A program made the position numbers and the translations under genes. A stretch of DNA of 64,000 bases from Gammaproteobacteria bacterium (lineage in GTDB: Bacteria; Pseudomonadota; Gammaproteobacteria; Steroidobacterales; Steroidobacteraceae). Location: contig JAGWWY010000003.1 in NCBI GenBank assembly GCA_018970145.1, positions 1 to 64,000 of the forward strand. Reading direction: 5' to 3'. The notes under the pieces were generated by a model that was not told where the DNA came from, did no database searches, and worked only from the letters and a program-made list of their open reading frames with translations. The number at the start of each line of letters is the position of its first letter. Positions within the stretch are counted from its first letter, which is position 1. This document shows positions 27,590 to 36,988 of the stretch, piece after piece.

Positions 27590-28470
27590 ACGAACACGAA
27601 CAGCCCGAGCCATACGACATCGACGAAGTGCCAGTACCAGGCAACGGCTTCGAACGCGAAGTGCCGCTGCGGGGTGAAGTGACCCTTCAGCGTGCGTAGC
27701 CAGATCACGAACAGCATGATCGCACCGAGCGTCACGTGCAGGCCGTGGAAACCCGTCAACATGAAGAAAGTCGAACCGTAGATGCCCGTGGAGAGCGTCA
27801 GGCCGAGTTCGGTGTAGGCGTGAATGTATTCTTCTGCCTGCAGACCGAGGAACAGGAAGCCGAGCAGGAACGTCAGCGCCAGGAAGATGTTCAGGATGCG
27901 GCGATTGCCTTCCTTGATGGCGTGGTGGGCGATCGTGATCGTCACGCCCGAGAGCAGCAGGATCGCCGTGTTGATCGCCGGTAACCCGAAAGCGGGAATG
28001 GTCTCGAAGCTACCGTCGTCACGGGGACCGAGTGCTGCAGGACCATTGGTCGGCCAGGTCGCGTTGTAGTCCTGCCAAAGCAGCAATTTATTGAAGATCT
28101 TCACGCCCTCGCCGCCCGTCCAAGGCACCGATAGCTGGCGCGCGTAGAACAGAGCACCAAAAAAGGCTGCGAAGAACATCACTTCCGAGAAGATGAACCA
28201 CATCATGCCCATGCGGAACGAACGATCGACCTGCATGTTGTATAGGCCGCCTTGACTCTCTTTGATGACGACGTTGAACCAGCCGACGAACAAAGCAATC
28301 AACATGACGATACCGACGACGAAGACGCCGGGGCCGTACCATTCGTTGAGCCAGCCGCAAAGGCCAATCATAAAAATGAACAGCGTCGCAGAGCCGAAAA
28401 CCGGCCACACACTGTCGTGCGGGACGTAATACTTGTCTTCGGAATGGGTTGATGCGTGTGCGTTGGCCAT
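27577..28470 (-). CDS. coxC: cytochrome c oxidase subunit III
   Basis: Structural subunit III of the aa3-type oxidase. The 297-residue membrane protein starts MANAHASTHSEDKYYVPHDSVWPVFGS and contains RMGMMWFIFSEVMFFAAFFGALFYAR, the signature GLQAEEYIHA and the terminal GFHGLHVTLGAIMLF...WHFVDVVWLGLFVFVYWV. Seven helices are expected. An extended loop around residues 120-165 (DYNATWPTNGPAALGPRDDGS) is typical of proteobacterial subunit III. It follows cox11 by 10 bp. Its 3' end overlaps the oppositely transcribed small membrane gene. Confidence 0.97.
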   Translation of the reverse strand: MANAHASTHSEDKYYVPHDSVWPVFGSATLFIFMIGLCGWLNEWYGPGVFVVGIVMLIALFVGWFNVVIKESQGGLYNMQVDRSFRMGMMWFIFSEVMFFAAFFGALFYARQLSVPWTGGEGVKIFNKLLLWQDYNATWPTNGPAALGPRDDGSFETIPAFGLPAINTAILLLSGVTITIAHHAIKEGNRRILNIFLALTFLLGFLFLGLQAEEYIHAYTELGLTLSTGIYGSTFFMLTGFHGLHVTLGAIMLFVIWLRTLKGHFTPQRHFAFEAVAWYWHFVDVVWLGLFVFVYWV

Positions 28471-28480
28471 TTCAGTCTTC

Positions 28481-29062
28481 CTAGTTCAGCGCGGCGACCC
28501 GCGTCGAGTTGTCATAAAACGTGTACGAGAGCGTGATGCGATCAAGGCTCTTCGGCAGATGAGAGTCGACGACGAAGCGAACCGGCATCACCTTCTCTTC
28601 GTCCTTCAAGAATTTTTGCGGCGTAAAGCAGAAGCATTCCGTCTTGCGGAAAAACGGCGTGGCCTTGCCGGGCGCGACATTCGGAATCGCCTGCGCGATC
28701 GTATCTTTGCCGGTGAGGTTGTGCGCGATGTAGTCGACCACATACAACTTACCGGGTTGAACTTTCATCTCGGTGACGAGCGGCTTGAAGGTCCAACTGC
28801 CAACGGACGGCAGATCTGCGATGAACTCCACGGTGACCCATCGGTTCTCGTCGGGCACGGGTGCCACCGATTCATCGAACGTGCTGGCACGCAGCAAGTC
28901 CTTCGGGTTACCGACCCCTGTGATGTCGCAGATCACATCGTAAAGCGGCACGAGTGCGAAACCGAATCCGAAGGCACCTAAGGCGAAGCCGAGCAACCGC
29001 AAGGTTAGCTTGCGGTTGGAGCTATCGCGATGGAGCGGATCGATCGGCGTTTCGGCATTCAT
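28481..29062 (-). CDS. ctaG: cytochrome c oxidase assembly protein Cox11 (CtaG)
   Basis: Periplasm-facing copper chaperone that delivers CuB to oxidase subunit I. The 193 residues include one N-terminal anchor ([27 protein letters not shown]) and an immunoglobulin-like domain with the copper-binding CFCF motif in [27 protein letters not shown]. The C terminus ITLSYTFYD is typical. Its ATG overlaps the stop of the 42-codon upstream gene (ATGA), which indicates translational coupling. Confidence 0.96.
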   Translation of the reverse strand: MNAETPIDPLHRDSSNRKLTLRLLGFALGAFGFGFALVPLYDVICDITGVGNPKDLLRASTFDESVAPVPDENRWVTVEFIADLPSVGSWTFKPLVTEMKVQPGKLYVVDYIAHNLTGKDTIAQAIPNVAPGKATPFFRKTECFCFTPQKFLKDEEKVMPVRFVVDSHLPKSLDRITLSYTFYDNSTRVAALN

Positions 29063-29187
29063 TGCCGGAACCCGAGTGCCGACATCAGGATGAACGCGAG
29101 ATAAAACGCGAAGGCCACCAGCCCAAGCGCGATCGCGCTGCGCCGTACGCGTCGCGATCGTTCGAGTTCGTCAGCCTTCGGTTCCAC
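29059..29187 (-). CDS. small cytochrome oxidase assembly-type membrane protein, 42 aa
   Basis: A short open frame between coxA and cox11. Reading from GTG 29187 it encodes [18 protein letters not shown], then one hydrophobic helix ([22 protein letters not shown]), and ends RQ. The stop overlaps the cox11 ATG. Its size, charged N terminus, single helix and position match the tiny proteins annotated as cytochrome oxidase small assembly protein in other proteobacterial cox operons. The start is 15 bp after the coxA stop. Function is inferred from context only. Confidence 0.72.
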   Translation of the reverse strand: MEPKADELERSRRVRRSAIALGLVAFAFYLAFILMSALGFRQ

Positions 29188-29202
29188 GTTTCGCTCTATC
29201 GT

Positions 29203-30810
29203 TTAGTGCTGAACGGTGCCGTGGGCGACGACGTCACGCGACGGCGGCGTTTCCCAGCTGTGGTACGGCGCCGGTGTCGGCAGCTCCCAATCGAGCCCCC
29301 GCGCCGATTCCCACGGACGCTGCGGCGCTTTCTCACCCGAACGTACCGCATTCCAGACAACGTAGACGAACAGCAGTTGCGAGAAGCCGAAGATGAACGC
29401 GCCGACCGAGGACACCATGTTCCAGTCCGCGAATTGGGTCGAGTAGTCCGGGATGCGACGCGGCATGCCCGCTAGACCCAAGAAGTGCTGCGGGAAGAAC
29501 AGGACATTCACGCCGATGGTCGACAGCCAGAAGTGCAGCTTGCCGATCTTCTCGTTGTACATGCGACCGCTCCACTTCGGCAGCCAGTAATACACACCGG
29601 CCATGATGGCGAACACGGCGCCCGGGACGAGCACGTAGTGGAAGTGCGCCACGACAAAGTAGCTATCGTGATATTGGAAATCGGCCGGCACGATGGCAAG
29701 CATCAAACCGGAGAGGCCACCGATCGTGAACAGGAACAGAAAGGCCAGTGAGAACAACATCGGTGTTTCGAAGCTGATCGAGCCTTTCCACATGGTCGCG
29801 CACCAGTTGAACACCTTCACACCCGTCGGCACGGCGATCAGCATCGTCGAGAGCATGAAGAACAGTTGTCCCGCCAGCGGCATGCCCACGGTGAACATGT
29901 GGTGTGCCCAAACGATGAACGACAAGAAGGCGATCGAAGCCGAGGCGTAGACCATCGACTCGTAGCCGAATAGCGGCTTGCGCGAGAAAGTCGGGATGAT
30001 CTCCGACACCACGCCGAAGGCCGGCAGGATGAGGATGTACACCTCCGGGTGTCCGAAGAACCAGAAGATGTGCTGGAACATCACCGGGTCACCACCGCCT
30101 GAGGCAGTGAAGAAGCTCGTGCCGAAGAAGTGATCGGTGAGCAGCATCGTGACCGCGCCCGCGAGCACCGGCATCACGGCGATGAGCAAATAAGCCGTAA
30201 TGAGCCATGTCCAGCAGAACAGCGGCATGTTGAGCAAACCCATGCCCGGTGCGCGCATGTTCATGATGGTCACCACCACGTTGATGGCACCGAGGATCGA
30301 CGAAATACCCATCAAGTGAATGGCGAAGATCGTCAGCGGGAAGCTGTCGCCAGCTTGCAGCGACAGAGGCGGATACAGCGTCCAGCCGCCTGCCGGCGCA
30401 CCGCCTGGTACGAACAAGGTCAACAGCAACAGCGTGAAAGCGAACGGCAGCAGCCAGAAGCTGAAGTTGTTCAGACGCGGCAGCGCCATATCGGGTGCAC
30501 CGATTTGCATCGGTACCATCCAGTTCGCAAGACCCGTCCACGCAGGCATCACCGCGCCGAAAATCATCAGCAGCGCGTGCATCGTGGTCATCGAGTTGAA
30601 GAAACCCGGATCGACGAACTGCAGACCCGGCTGGAAGAGTTCCGCGCGGATCACCAACGCCATCGCACCGCCCAAGAAGAACAAGACGCACGCGAACACG
30701 AGGTACATCGTGCCGATGTCCTTGTGGTTCGTGGCGAACAGCCACCGTTTCAAGCCATGCGGCTTGTGATCGTGGTCGTCGTGGGTGTGTGCGGTAGTGG
30801 TATTGGCCAT
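29203..30810 (-). CDS. coxA: cytochrome c oxidase subunit I (aa3 type)
   Basis: Catalytic heme-copper subunit. The 535 residues carry the low-spin heme ligand region [14 protein letters not shown], the CuB site [17 protein letters not shown] with the cross-linked His-Tyr pair, the HH pair in [10 protein letters not shown], and heme a/a3 ligands in [20 protein letters not shown]. The HPEVY glutamate marks the D-pathway of A1-type oxidases. A histidine-rich N terminus ([13 protein letters not shown]) precedes the first helix. It follows coxB by 54 bp, and the small assembly gene follows after 15 bp. Confidence 0.98.
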   Translation of the reverse strand: MANTTTAHTHDDHDHKPHGLKRWLFATNHKDIGTMYLVFACVLFFLGGAMALVIRAELFQPGLQFVDPGFFNSMTTMHALLMIFGAVMPAWTGLANWMVPMQIGAPDMALPRLNNFSFWLLPFAFTLLLLTLFVPGGAPAGGWTLYPPLSLQAGDSFPLTIFAIHLMGISSILGAINVVVTIMNMRAPGMGLLNMPLFCWTWLITAYLLIAVMPVLAGAVTMLLTDHFFGTSFFTASGGGDPVMFQHIFWFFGHPEVYILILPAFGVVSEIIPTFSRKPLFGYESMVYASASIAFLSFIVWAHHMFTVGMPLAGQLFFMLSTMLIAVPTGVKVFNWCATMWKGSISFETPMLFSLAFLFLFTIGGLSGLMLAIVPADFQYHDSYFVVAHFHYVLVPGAVFAIMAGVYYWLPKWSGRMYNEKIGKLHFWLSTIGVNVLFFPQHFLGLAGMPRRIPDYSTQFADWNMVSSVGAFIFGFSQLLFVYVVWNAVRSGEKAPQRPWESARGLDWELPTPAPYHSWETPPSRDVVAHGTVQH

Positions 30811-30864
30811 GACTAACTACTCTTTGCGTTGAATTCTTTGACGATCTTACTGCGCCGGTGAGGC

Positions 30865-31755
30865 TCAACCCTGCGGTGCGGCCGTCGCGATTGACGCAAC
30901 GGTTGGCGCTGCGTTGACAGCGGGCGCTGCCTCGTTGGCACCATCTGTTTGTTGAGCTGCCACCCAAGCCTTGTACTCTTCTTTTGTGACGACTTTGACT
31001 ACGATCGGCATGAAGCCATGGTCGCGACCGCACAATTCGGCACACTGGCCGCGGTAGATACCGGTCTTACCGGCATCAACCTTGAACCACAATTCATTGA
31101 CGACACCCGGAATGGCGTCTTTCTTCATTCCGAACTGCGGCACCCACCAGGCGTGGATAACATCCTGCGCGGTGAGCAGCAGGCGTACCTTGGTGTCTTC
31201 CGGAACGACCAGCGGCTTGTCGACGTCCCGCAGATACTCGGGTACCGCGTTGGGGTCGAGGCCCGACTGCAATTGGCGGGTCTCGTCGCTGGTGCGCTCG
31301 AGCGCGGAGAAGAACTTCACGTCTTCGCCGAGGTAGTCGTAGTGCCACTTCCACTGGTAGCCCGTGACCTTGATGCTGAGCTCGGTGTTACGGGTGTCTT
31401 CGATGGCGATCAGCGTGCGCGCGGCCGGGATCGCCATGATCACGAGGATCACGACTGGGATCAGCGTCCAGACGATTTCGGCTTTGGTGCTATGGGTGAT
31501 AGACGTATCCGCCACGGCGCCTTTGGATTTGCGGAAGGCCACTAGCGACCAGATCATCCAGCCGAACACGAATACACCGATCGCCACGCACCACCAGAAG
31601 ATGGTCATGTGCAGCGAGTAGATTTGTTTGGACAACTCGGTCACGCCGACGGGCATGTTGAGATTGCCCCACTCCGCGTGTGCCGCCAGGGGAGCCAAAG
31701 CGGCAACCAACGCGGCTGCGGCGGAACTCAGGACGTGTCGAATTTGTCTGCTCAT
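30865..31755 (-). CDS. coxB: cytochrome c oxidase subunit II
   Basis: CuA-carrying subunit that accepts electrons from cytochrome c. Start ATG 31755 gives 296 residues with a signal sequence (MSRQIRHVLSSAAAALVAALAPLAAHA), two helices (HMTIFWWCVAIGVFVFGWMIW and IPVVILVIMAIPAARTLI), the aromatic electron-entry patch GYQWKWHYDY, and the CuA site WWVPQFGMKKDAIPG...GQCAELCGRDHGFMPIVV. The C-terminal ~35 residues are Ala/Thr/Val-rich and low in complexity; there is no fused cytochrome c domain. It is the first structural gene of the operon, 70 bp after DUF2244. Confidence 0.97.
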   Translation of the reverse strand: MSRQIRHVLSSAAAALVAALAPLAAHAEWGNLNMPVGVTELSKQIYSLHMTIFWWCVAIGVFVFGWMIWSLVAFRKSKGAVADTSITHSTKAEIVWTLIPVVILVIMAIPAARTLIAIEDTRNTELSIKVTGYQWKWHYDYLGEDVKFFSALERTSDETRQLQSGLDPNAVPEYLRDVDKPLVVPEDTKVRLLLTAQDVIHAWWVPQFGMKKDAIPGVVNELWFKVDAGKTGIYRGQCAELCGRDHGFMPIVVKVVTKEEYKAWVAAQQTDGANEAAPAVNAAPTVASIATAAPQG

Positions 31756-31825
31756 GGTCTGCTCGGTTCTCAAAACGAAATCAGATGAACGGCACCGCAC
31801 AAGAGGCTGCGACGCCTCGAAACGT

Positions 31826-32311
31826 TCATGGCGTGCTTCCGCTTTGAGCGGGTAACGGGGGGGATTCAGCCACGCGACCGATCAGGCACCTTAGCCGCGA
31901 CGCCAGAGCCTGACGCTCCTGCTCGTTGAGGAAAGACCCGATCTCATGGCGACGCCCATGCGACTCGACAGTCAGTCGACTCGGATGCAGCGGCGAACCC
32001 CCCGTGCAGATTCTAACTTGTGCCCAGTGTCGCGGGAACACGACGCACGATTGTCGCGGGGGTCGGCAATCTTCGATTTCCACCGTTTCGGCCAAGATGG
32101 TGATCGTCTGTTTTTCGTGGCGTCTGGCCATCGAGGCACGCAGCGCCCAAAAGAGCAGTGCGAGTTCGGCCCCTGCGAACGGCAACACTGGCCAGTAGCC
32201 CATGAAGGTGAGTGGCAAGGCGACCGACATCGACGCCACGCAGACGCTCGCGAAAAACCGGCGCGCACCTTGGGGGCTCAGCGAACAGTTGGGCGACAAC
32301 TCGATCCGCAT
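31826..32311 (-). CDS. DUF2244 family membrane protein
   Basis: A 161-residue protein with two adjacent helices near the N terminus (FFASVCVASMSVALPLTFMGYWPVLPFAGAELALLFWAL) and a cytoplasmic beta-rich domain containing VVFPRHWAQVRI and HEIGSFLNEQERQALASRLRCLI. These features match DUF2244, whose genes often sit just upstream of coxB. It is the first gene downstream of the best promoter in the region, and probably leads the oxidase transcript. Biochemical function is unknown. Confidence 0.75.
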   Translation of the reverse strand: MRIELSPNCSLSPQGARRFFASVCVASMSVALPLTFMGYWPVLPFAGAELALLFWALRASMARRHEKQTITILAETVEIEDCRPPRQSCVVFPRHWAQVRICTGGSPLHPSRLTVESHGRRHEIGSFLNEQERQALASRLRCLIGRVAESPPLPAQSGSTP

Positions 32312-32354
32312 CGTCGTGTGCCGGCTCTGAAAGCAGGTGGTGAAAAGAAGACTG

Positions 32355-32383
32355 AGTCTAAGTCAAGGATGAAAAACTTTCAA
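32355..32383 (-). promoter_or_regulatory. sigma-70-like promoter for DUF2244 and the cox operon
   Basis: On the minus strand TTGAAA (32383-32378) is followed after exactly 17 bp by TAGACT (32360-32355), giving 5/6 and 4/6 matches to the consensus. The predicted start lies near 32348, about 37 nt before the DUF2244 ATG. The 82-bp gap after bioD is AT-rich relative to its surroundings. No terminator for the bio operon is evident in it. Confidence 0.5.
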
Positions 32384-32393
32384 TATCATAAGG

Positions 32394-33116
32394 TTATCGA
32401 GGGTCCGTCTGACGCTCGGACAGCCATCCGAGCCGCCTCAGGGCGTCTGCACCTGCCTCGAGTTCCGCCGTTGAGGTCGGATTGAAACCGAGGTGCAGCA
32501 GCGGCTCGTCACCGAAGGTTTCATGGAGCGTGGCGAGGTTTTCCGCTCGGCGCGGCATTTTCGGGTCGATCTCGCTGACGGCCCAGCCGGCGAGCTCCAA
32601 ACCTGATCTTTCAATCGCTTGGAGCGATAACATCGCGTGATTCAAGCACCCAAGACGCAGGCCTACCACGAGCAGCACAGGCAGCTTCAGCGAGCCGGCG
32701 ACGTCAGCGATGGTCAGCGCGGGGCCAATGGGCGCAAACCAGCCACCTGCACCCTCGACCACCAGACAGTCGCACTTCGTTGCAAGGTCCAATGCGGCGG
32801 ATTGAAGGCGCGCGGGATCCACCGTCACCCTCGCGTCCATGGCTGCGATATGGGGCGAGATCGCCGGTTCGAAACAATAAGGATTGATGGTCGAGTACTC
32901 GAAGCGACCGCCCGCCGCCTTGAGCAGCGCGAGGGCATCGTCGTTACGCAACTCGCGACGGCCGTCACCGAGATCAAAGAATTCTGCGCCCGATGCAACC
33001 GGTTTCATCGGTGCCATGGCAAGACCGGCTTGGACTCCGGCTCTGAGTAGCGCTGCGGCGACCCGTGTTTTCCCAACACCGGTATCAGTGCCGGTAATGA
33101 ACAGCCCCGCTTTCAT
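32394..33116 (-). CDS. bioD: dethiobiotin synthetase
   Basis: ATP-dependent carboxylation and ring closure of 7,8-diaminopelargonate to dethiobiotin. From ATG 33116 the protein has 240 residues (family ~225-240) and begins MKAGLFITGTDTGVGKT, with the P-loop at residues 9-17. MKPVASG, VEGAGGWFAPI and VGLRLGCLNHAMLS are the other conserved segments. Its ATG overlaps the bioC stop. It is the last gene of the bioB-F-H-C-D group. Confidence 0.96.
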   Translation of the reverse strand: MKAGLFITGTDTGVGKTRVAAALLRAGVQAGLAMAPMKPVASGAEFFDLGDGRRELRNDDALALLKAAGGRFEYSTINPYCFEPAISPHIAAMDARVTVDPARLQSAALDLATKCDCLVVEGAGGWFAPIGPALTIADVAGSLKLPVLLVVGLRLGCLNHAMLSLQAIERSGLELAGWAVSEIDPKMPRRAENLATLHETFGDEPLLHLGFNPTSTAELEAGADALRRLGWLSERQTDPR

Positions 33117-33997
33117 TTTTGACGCCTTGTTCCGGGCTTCGGGGCTGGCACGATGATCTCGTTTGTATCCTGCGATGCCATCGCCTGCTCGTTCGGTGCG
33201 CCGAAGGCGGCACAATAAATGACCTCCCAAGTGGCAACGATATCGCCACGCTCGCCGGCGCGCGGGTAGGCCTCGCTCACCGCTTGCAGAACGCGAGGAC
33301 TGGTCAGCCCACGCGGCCGCGCTTGTGCTGCATTACCTGCGCCAATTTCTTTGATGCTGCGCATGAGCGCAATCGGATCCGAGTAAGTCAAGGTGTGTCG
33401 ATCAACATCAAGCACCGGTTCGCGTAACCCCGCCCGTGTCAACGCCGACCCGATATCGTGCATGTCGAAGAATTGATGCACGCGTTGACTTGAATCAACG
33501 GCAGCCCAGGCGCTGCGAAGCTCGCGCAAGGTGCCGACGCCAAACGTACTGAAAACAAACCACCCCTGCGGCGACAGCACGCGCCTGACCTCGGCGAATA
33601 CCTCGTCGAGGTCGCACCACTGCAACATCAAGTTGCTGAAAACCAGATCGACACTACCCGAGCGGAACGGCAGGTGATGCGCATCAACGACTGCCATCTC
33701 GATACGCTTGGACGCCCACCACCGCTCGAGACGACCACTCGCCTTCTGCGCGTGCTGCAGCATGCCGAGCGACAGGTCGGCCGCAACCACCGTCGCTGAC
33801 CTATATCGTGCTTTCAAATCGCGTGTCGCCGCGGCCGTGCCCGCGCCCAAGTCAACAACGACGTTTGGTCTCGTCGAGAAGTGCTCTAGTCGCTCGAGTA
33901 GCTCTCTACGGACGGCGCGCTGCAATAGCGCCGCTTCGTCGTAACGACGACTTGCGGATCCAAAGGCTTTGCTTAGTGCGCGACGATCGATGCTCAC
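33113..33997 (-). CDS. bioC: malonyl-ACP O-methyltransferase BioC
   Basis: SAM-dependent methyltransferase that methylates malonyl-ACP to start pimelate synthesis through the fatty acid cycle. The GTG at 33997 gives 294 residues starting MSIDRRALSKAFGSASRRYDEAALLQ, the usual BioC N terminus; the start overlaps the bioH stop as GTGA. The SAM loop VVDLGAGTAAATRDL is near residue 48, followed by DLSLGMLQHA and VFSNLMLQWC. The last ~40 residues extend beyond the usual ~255. Malonyl-ACP and the malonyl-CoA used by Mcr come from the same acetyl-CoA carboxylase. Confidence 0.93.
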   Translation of the reverse strand: MSIDRRALSKAFGSASRRYDEAALLQRAVRRELLERLEHFSTRPNVVVDLGAGTAAATRDLKARYRSATVVAADLSLGMLQHAQKASGRLERWWASKRIEMAVVDAHHLPFRSGSVDLVFSNLMLQWCDLDEVFAEVRRVLSPQGWFVFSTFGVGTLRELRSAWAAVDSSQRVHQFFDMHDIGSALTRAGLREPVLDVDRHTLTYSDPIALMRSIKEIGAGNAAQARPRGLTSPRVLQAVSEAYPRAGERGDIVATWEVIYCAAFGAPNEQAMASQDTNEIIVPAPKPGTRRQK

Positions 33998-34785
33998 GAT
34001 GCGAGTTCCGTTGCAAACTCCTGGATCAACTCCACCACTTCGCGAACATGGGAAATGAATGGTGCATGACCGCAACGCGGCAATTCGTGATAGCGCGCGC
34101 TACGAATCAGCGCGGCGGTGGCTTGGGTCGCGCCCGGATGCACCACCCGATCGTACTGACCTGCTATGAGCAGCGTCGGCGCTTGAATGAGCGGTAAGCG
34201 CGGTCGCTGATCAATCTGGTGCAGCAAGCGTAGCGAGCGCAGTAGCGTCCCTGGCGGACATTCGCCTTGCGCAAGTAGCGCGTTGCGCAGGTTGGTCAAT
34301 GTTGACTCCGATTGCACGCTACCCCGCACCTGCAAAGATAAAAAATCATTGACGGTTCGACGATAGTCGTCGCGGAGGTGGCGACCGATCACATCGAGTG
34401 CAGCCGGGTTCGCACCGTGAGGCCAGTCGTCGCTGCGAGCAAATTTCGGCGTCGCGCTAATCAGAATCAGACCCCGAATGCGCTCGGGTGCTCGAGCGGC
34501 GATCTCCATCGCGATTTTTGCGCCCAGCGACCAACCTAGCAGCAAGCAGCGCTGCGGCATTTCTTTTAGAGTGACATCGGCGACTTTGCCGATATCCCAT
34601 GCGTTCTCTGCTTGATCGTTGTAAAGATTCGACGGCTCTGGTGCGCGCCCGTGTCCGGGCAGATCAAAACGTGAAATATCAAATCGCGGTTGCGACGCAG
34701 GCGCCTCAAGCGCGTCCACGAGTTCGTCGAATACTCGCAGGTTGAGTGCCCAGCCGTGCAGCATCACGAGTGGCACCGCACTCAT
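33994..34785 (-). CDS. bioH: pimeloyl-ACP methyl ester carboxylesterase BioH
   Basis: Alpha/beta-hydrolase that removes the methyl group from pimeloyl-ACP methyl ester, ending the BioC-initiated cycle. The 263 residues start [20 protein letters not shown]. The catalytic triad is visible: S86 in GWSLGAK, D212 in AGQYDRVV, H240 in CGHAPFISH. The ATG overlaps the bioF stop. Co-location of bioH with bioC inside the operon is typical of Pseudomonas-like gammaproteobacteria and unlike E. coli, where bioH is separate. Confidence 0.94.
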   Translation of the reverse strand: MSAVPLVMLHGWALNLRVFDELVDALEAPASQPRFDISRFDLPGHGRAPEPSNLYNDQAENAWDIGKVADVTLKEMPQRCLLLGWSLGAKIAMEIAARAPERIRGLILISATPKFARSDDWPHGANPAALDVIGRHLRDDYRRTVNDFLSLQVRGSVQSESTLTNLRNALLAQGECPPGTLLRSLRLLHQIDQRPRLPLIQAPTLLIAGQYDRVVHPGATQATAALIRSARYHELPRCGHAPFISHVREVVELIQEFATELAS

Positions 34786-35954
34786 GTCGAAACGTCCGTT
34801 GTGAGCATCGGCGCGAGCGCTCCCTCCAGCGCTATCAACAAGCGCTGGATCTCGTCGACTTGGTGATGGGCATTGAGCGTGATACGTAGACGCGCGCTGC
34901 CCTCGGGCACCGTTGGTGGGCGAATCGCAACCACGTGGAAACCGTGGTCTCGCAAGTAAGCGCTCGCTTGTAATGCCATCGCGGCCGAGCCGCAGAGGAT
35001 CGGCTGGATCGCGGTCACGGATGGCATGACCGCAATCCCGCGCCGTTCTGCTCCTTCGCGGAAAATCCGGATCAGCTCATGCAATTTTTCGCGACGCCAA
35101 CGTTCTTGTTCGACAAGCTGCAAGGCGCGACGGGTGGCCGCAGCGATGGGTGGCGGCATGGCCGTGGTGTAGATGTAGGTGCGTGCACTTTGGATCAGCC
35201 AGTCGATCAACGCGGACTCACCGGCGACGAACGCGCCAAAGGTACCGAAAGCCTTACCGAAAGTGCCGATTAATACCGGCACCGCTTTTTGATCGAGTTG
35301 CTGCTGTTCACAAACGCCACGACCCTCCGCGCCCACCACACCGAGGCCGTGCGCATCATCGACGACGAGCCACGCCGATTCCGCTCGCGCGAGTTCGGCC
35401 AGCGCAGCCACGGGTGCGATGTCGCCATCCATACTGAAAACACCGTCAGTTGCAATCACGGCCCCGGCTTTGGGGTGTTCGCCTCGGAACCGTTTGAGCG
35501 CGACAGCGGCGGATTCGACGTCATTGTGTGGGTAGCGTTTGAAGTCGCGGCTGCGGGCAAGTAGTGCCGCGTCGATCAGCGAGGCGTGATTGAGCCGATC
35601 CTGCAGGATCAGATCGCCACGATCGACCAGTGAGGTAATGACGCCAAGATTCGCCATGTAGCCAGTAGAGAACACGAGCGCCCGCTCTCGGCCCGTAAAA
35701 TCGGCGAGCGCGCGTTCAAGCGAGTCATGTTCGGGATCGTGCCCGCTGACCAGATGCGAAGCGCCGGCACCGATCGCGCCCTGCTGGGCTGCGCCGATCA
35801 TCGCGTCACGTACCGCCGGATGGCTCCGCAGACCAAGATAATCGTTGCTGCAAAAATCGATCGTGGCGGTGGATGCGCGGTGTCGCCGCCGCCGCAGTTG
35901 GCGAGCGTCGAGCGCATTCAAAGCATCGCTGAGTGCCTCAGGTGTGCGACGCAC
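34782..35954 (-). CDS. bioF: 8-amino-7-oxononanoate synthase
   Basis: PLP-dependent condensation of pimeloyl-ACP with L-alanine. The 390-residue protein starts with GTG at 35954 ([19 protein letters not shown]), inside the last 17 bp of bioB. Fold-type I motifs are present: [44 protein letters not shown] and the PLP lysine in [17 protein letters not shown] (about K235). The C terminus carries [20 protein letters not shown]. Complete and standard. Confidence 0.96.
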   Translation of the reverse strand: MRRTPEALSDALNALDARQLRRRRHRASTATIDFCSNDYLGLRSHPAVRDAMIGAAQQGAIGAGASHLVSGHDPEHDSLERALADFTGRERALVFSTGYMANLGVITSLVDRGDLILQDRLNHASLIDAALLARSRDFKRYPHNDVESAAVALKRFRGEHPKAGAVIATDGVFSMDGDIAPVAALAELARAESAWLVVDDAHGLGVVGAEGRGVCEQQQLDQKAVPVLIGTFGKAFGTFGAFVAGESALIDWLIQSARTYIYTTAMPPPIAAATRRALQLVEQERWRREKLHELIRIFREGAERRGIAVMPSVTAIQPILCGSAAMALQASAYLRDHGFHVVAIRPPTVPEGSARLRITLNAHHQVDEIQRLLIALEGALAPMLTTDVST

Positions 35955-36912
35955 CGATCACCCCGGGTGCTGTGCGCATACCGAGACGATCGAGCAGGCG
36001 TCGATCGTGTTCGACGTCGGGATTGCCGGTGGTCAGCAATTTCTCGCCGTAGAAGATCGAGTTTGCGCCGGCGAGGAAAGCCAGTGCCTGCAACTCGTCG
36101 GACATTTGTTCGCGCCCCGCGGACAACCGGACGGCCGAACTTGGCATCAAAATTCGTGCGACAGCGATGGTGCGGATGAAGTCAAACGGGTCGATCGGTG
36201 CTTGATTAGCCAAGGGCGTGCCCGGCACGGCGACGAGTTGGTTGATGGGCACGCTCTCCGGTGGCTGTTCGAGATTGGCGAGCACCTGCAACATACGGGC
36301 GCGATCACGGACGGTTTCGCCCATACCGACGATGCCGCCGCAACACACGTTCATGCCGGCTTCACGCACCGCTTCCAGTGTGTCGAGGCGGTCCTGAAAA
36401 TCGCGCGTCGTGATGATCTTGTCGTAATACTCCGGCGAGGTATCGATGTTGTGGTTGTAGTAATCGAGGCCGGCATCGCGCAGCTCGCGCGCCTGTTCCT
36501 TGTTGAGCATGCCAAGGGTTGCGCAAGTCTCCATTCCGAGTTCGCGTACCTCGCGAATCATGGCCGACATGATTTCGATATCGCGCTTTTTCGGCGAGCG
36601 CCATGCTGCACCCATGCAAAATCGCGTCGCGCCCGCTTCGCGCGCGGCGCGGGCACGGGTGACGACATCATCGACCGCCATCAAGGCCTCACGGTCGAGA
36701 CCGGTGTCGTAGCGCACGCTCTGCGGACAGTAGGCACAGTCCTCCGGGCAGGCTCCGGTCTTGACGGACAACAACGTGCTCATCTGCACGGTATTGGTCG
36801 GGTGATGTGCGCGATGCACCGTCTGGGCACGATGCATGAGGTCCGCGAACGGGAGTGCGAACAAGGCTTCGACTTCGTCGACGGTCCAGTCGTGGCGGGG
36901 CGCGGTCGTCAT
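35938..36912 (-). CDS. bioB: biotin synthase
   Basis: Radical SAM enzyme that inserts sulfur into dethiobiotin. From ATG 36912 it has 324 residues; the longer open frame to 37029 crosses the promoter and is unlikely. The SAM-cluster cysteines are C55, C59 and C62 ([12 protein letters not shown]), followed by the family strings [14 protein letters not shown] and [10 protein letters not shown], and a late arginine region (SAGREQM). It is the first gene of the biotin operon. A BirA-like operator lies upstream. Confidence 0.97.
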   Translation of the reverse strand: MTTAPRHDWTVDEVEALFALPFADLMHRAQTVHRAHHPTNTVQMSTLLSVKTGACPEDCAYCPQSVRYDTGLDREALMAVDDVVTRARAAREAGATRFCMGAAWRSPKKRDIEIMSAMIREVRELGMETCATLGMLNKEQARELRDAGLDYYNHNIDTSPEYYDKIITTRDFQDRLDTLEAVREAGMNVCCGGIVGMGETVRDRARMLQVLANLEQPPESVPINQLVAVPGTPLANQAPIDPFDFIRTIAVARILMPSSAVRLSAGREQMSDELQALAFLAGANSIFYGEKLLTTGNPDVEHDRRLLDRLGMRTAPGVIGASHT

Positions 36913-36988
36913 GGCAGTTCCGTTTGTGATCAAGGTGAGCCGAAAAGCGCTTTGCGCAGGATCGGAGCGCATCGGCAAGCTCCGAAGC

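Noticed and set aside
31803..31818. Hairpin GAGGC-tgcgac-GCCTC between DUF2244 and coxB as a terminator
   Set aside because: The stem is only 5 bp and is followed by TTGTGC without a T-run; read-through into coxB is expected.
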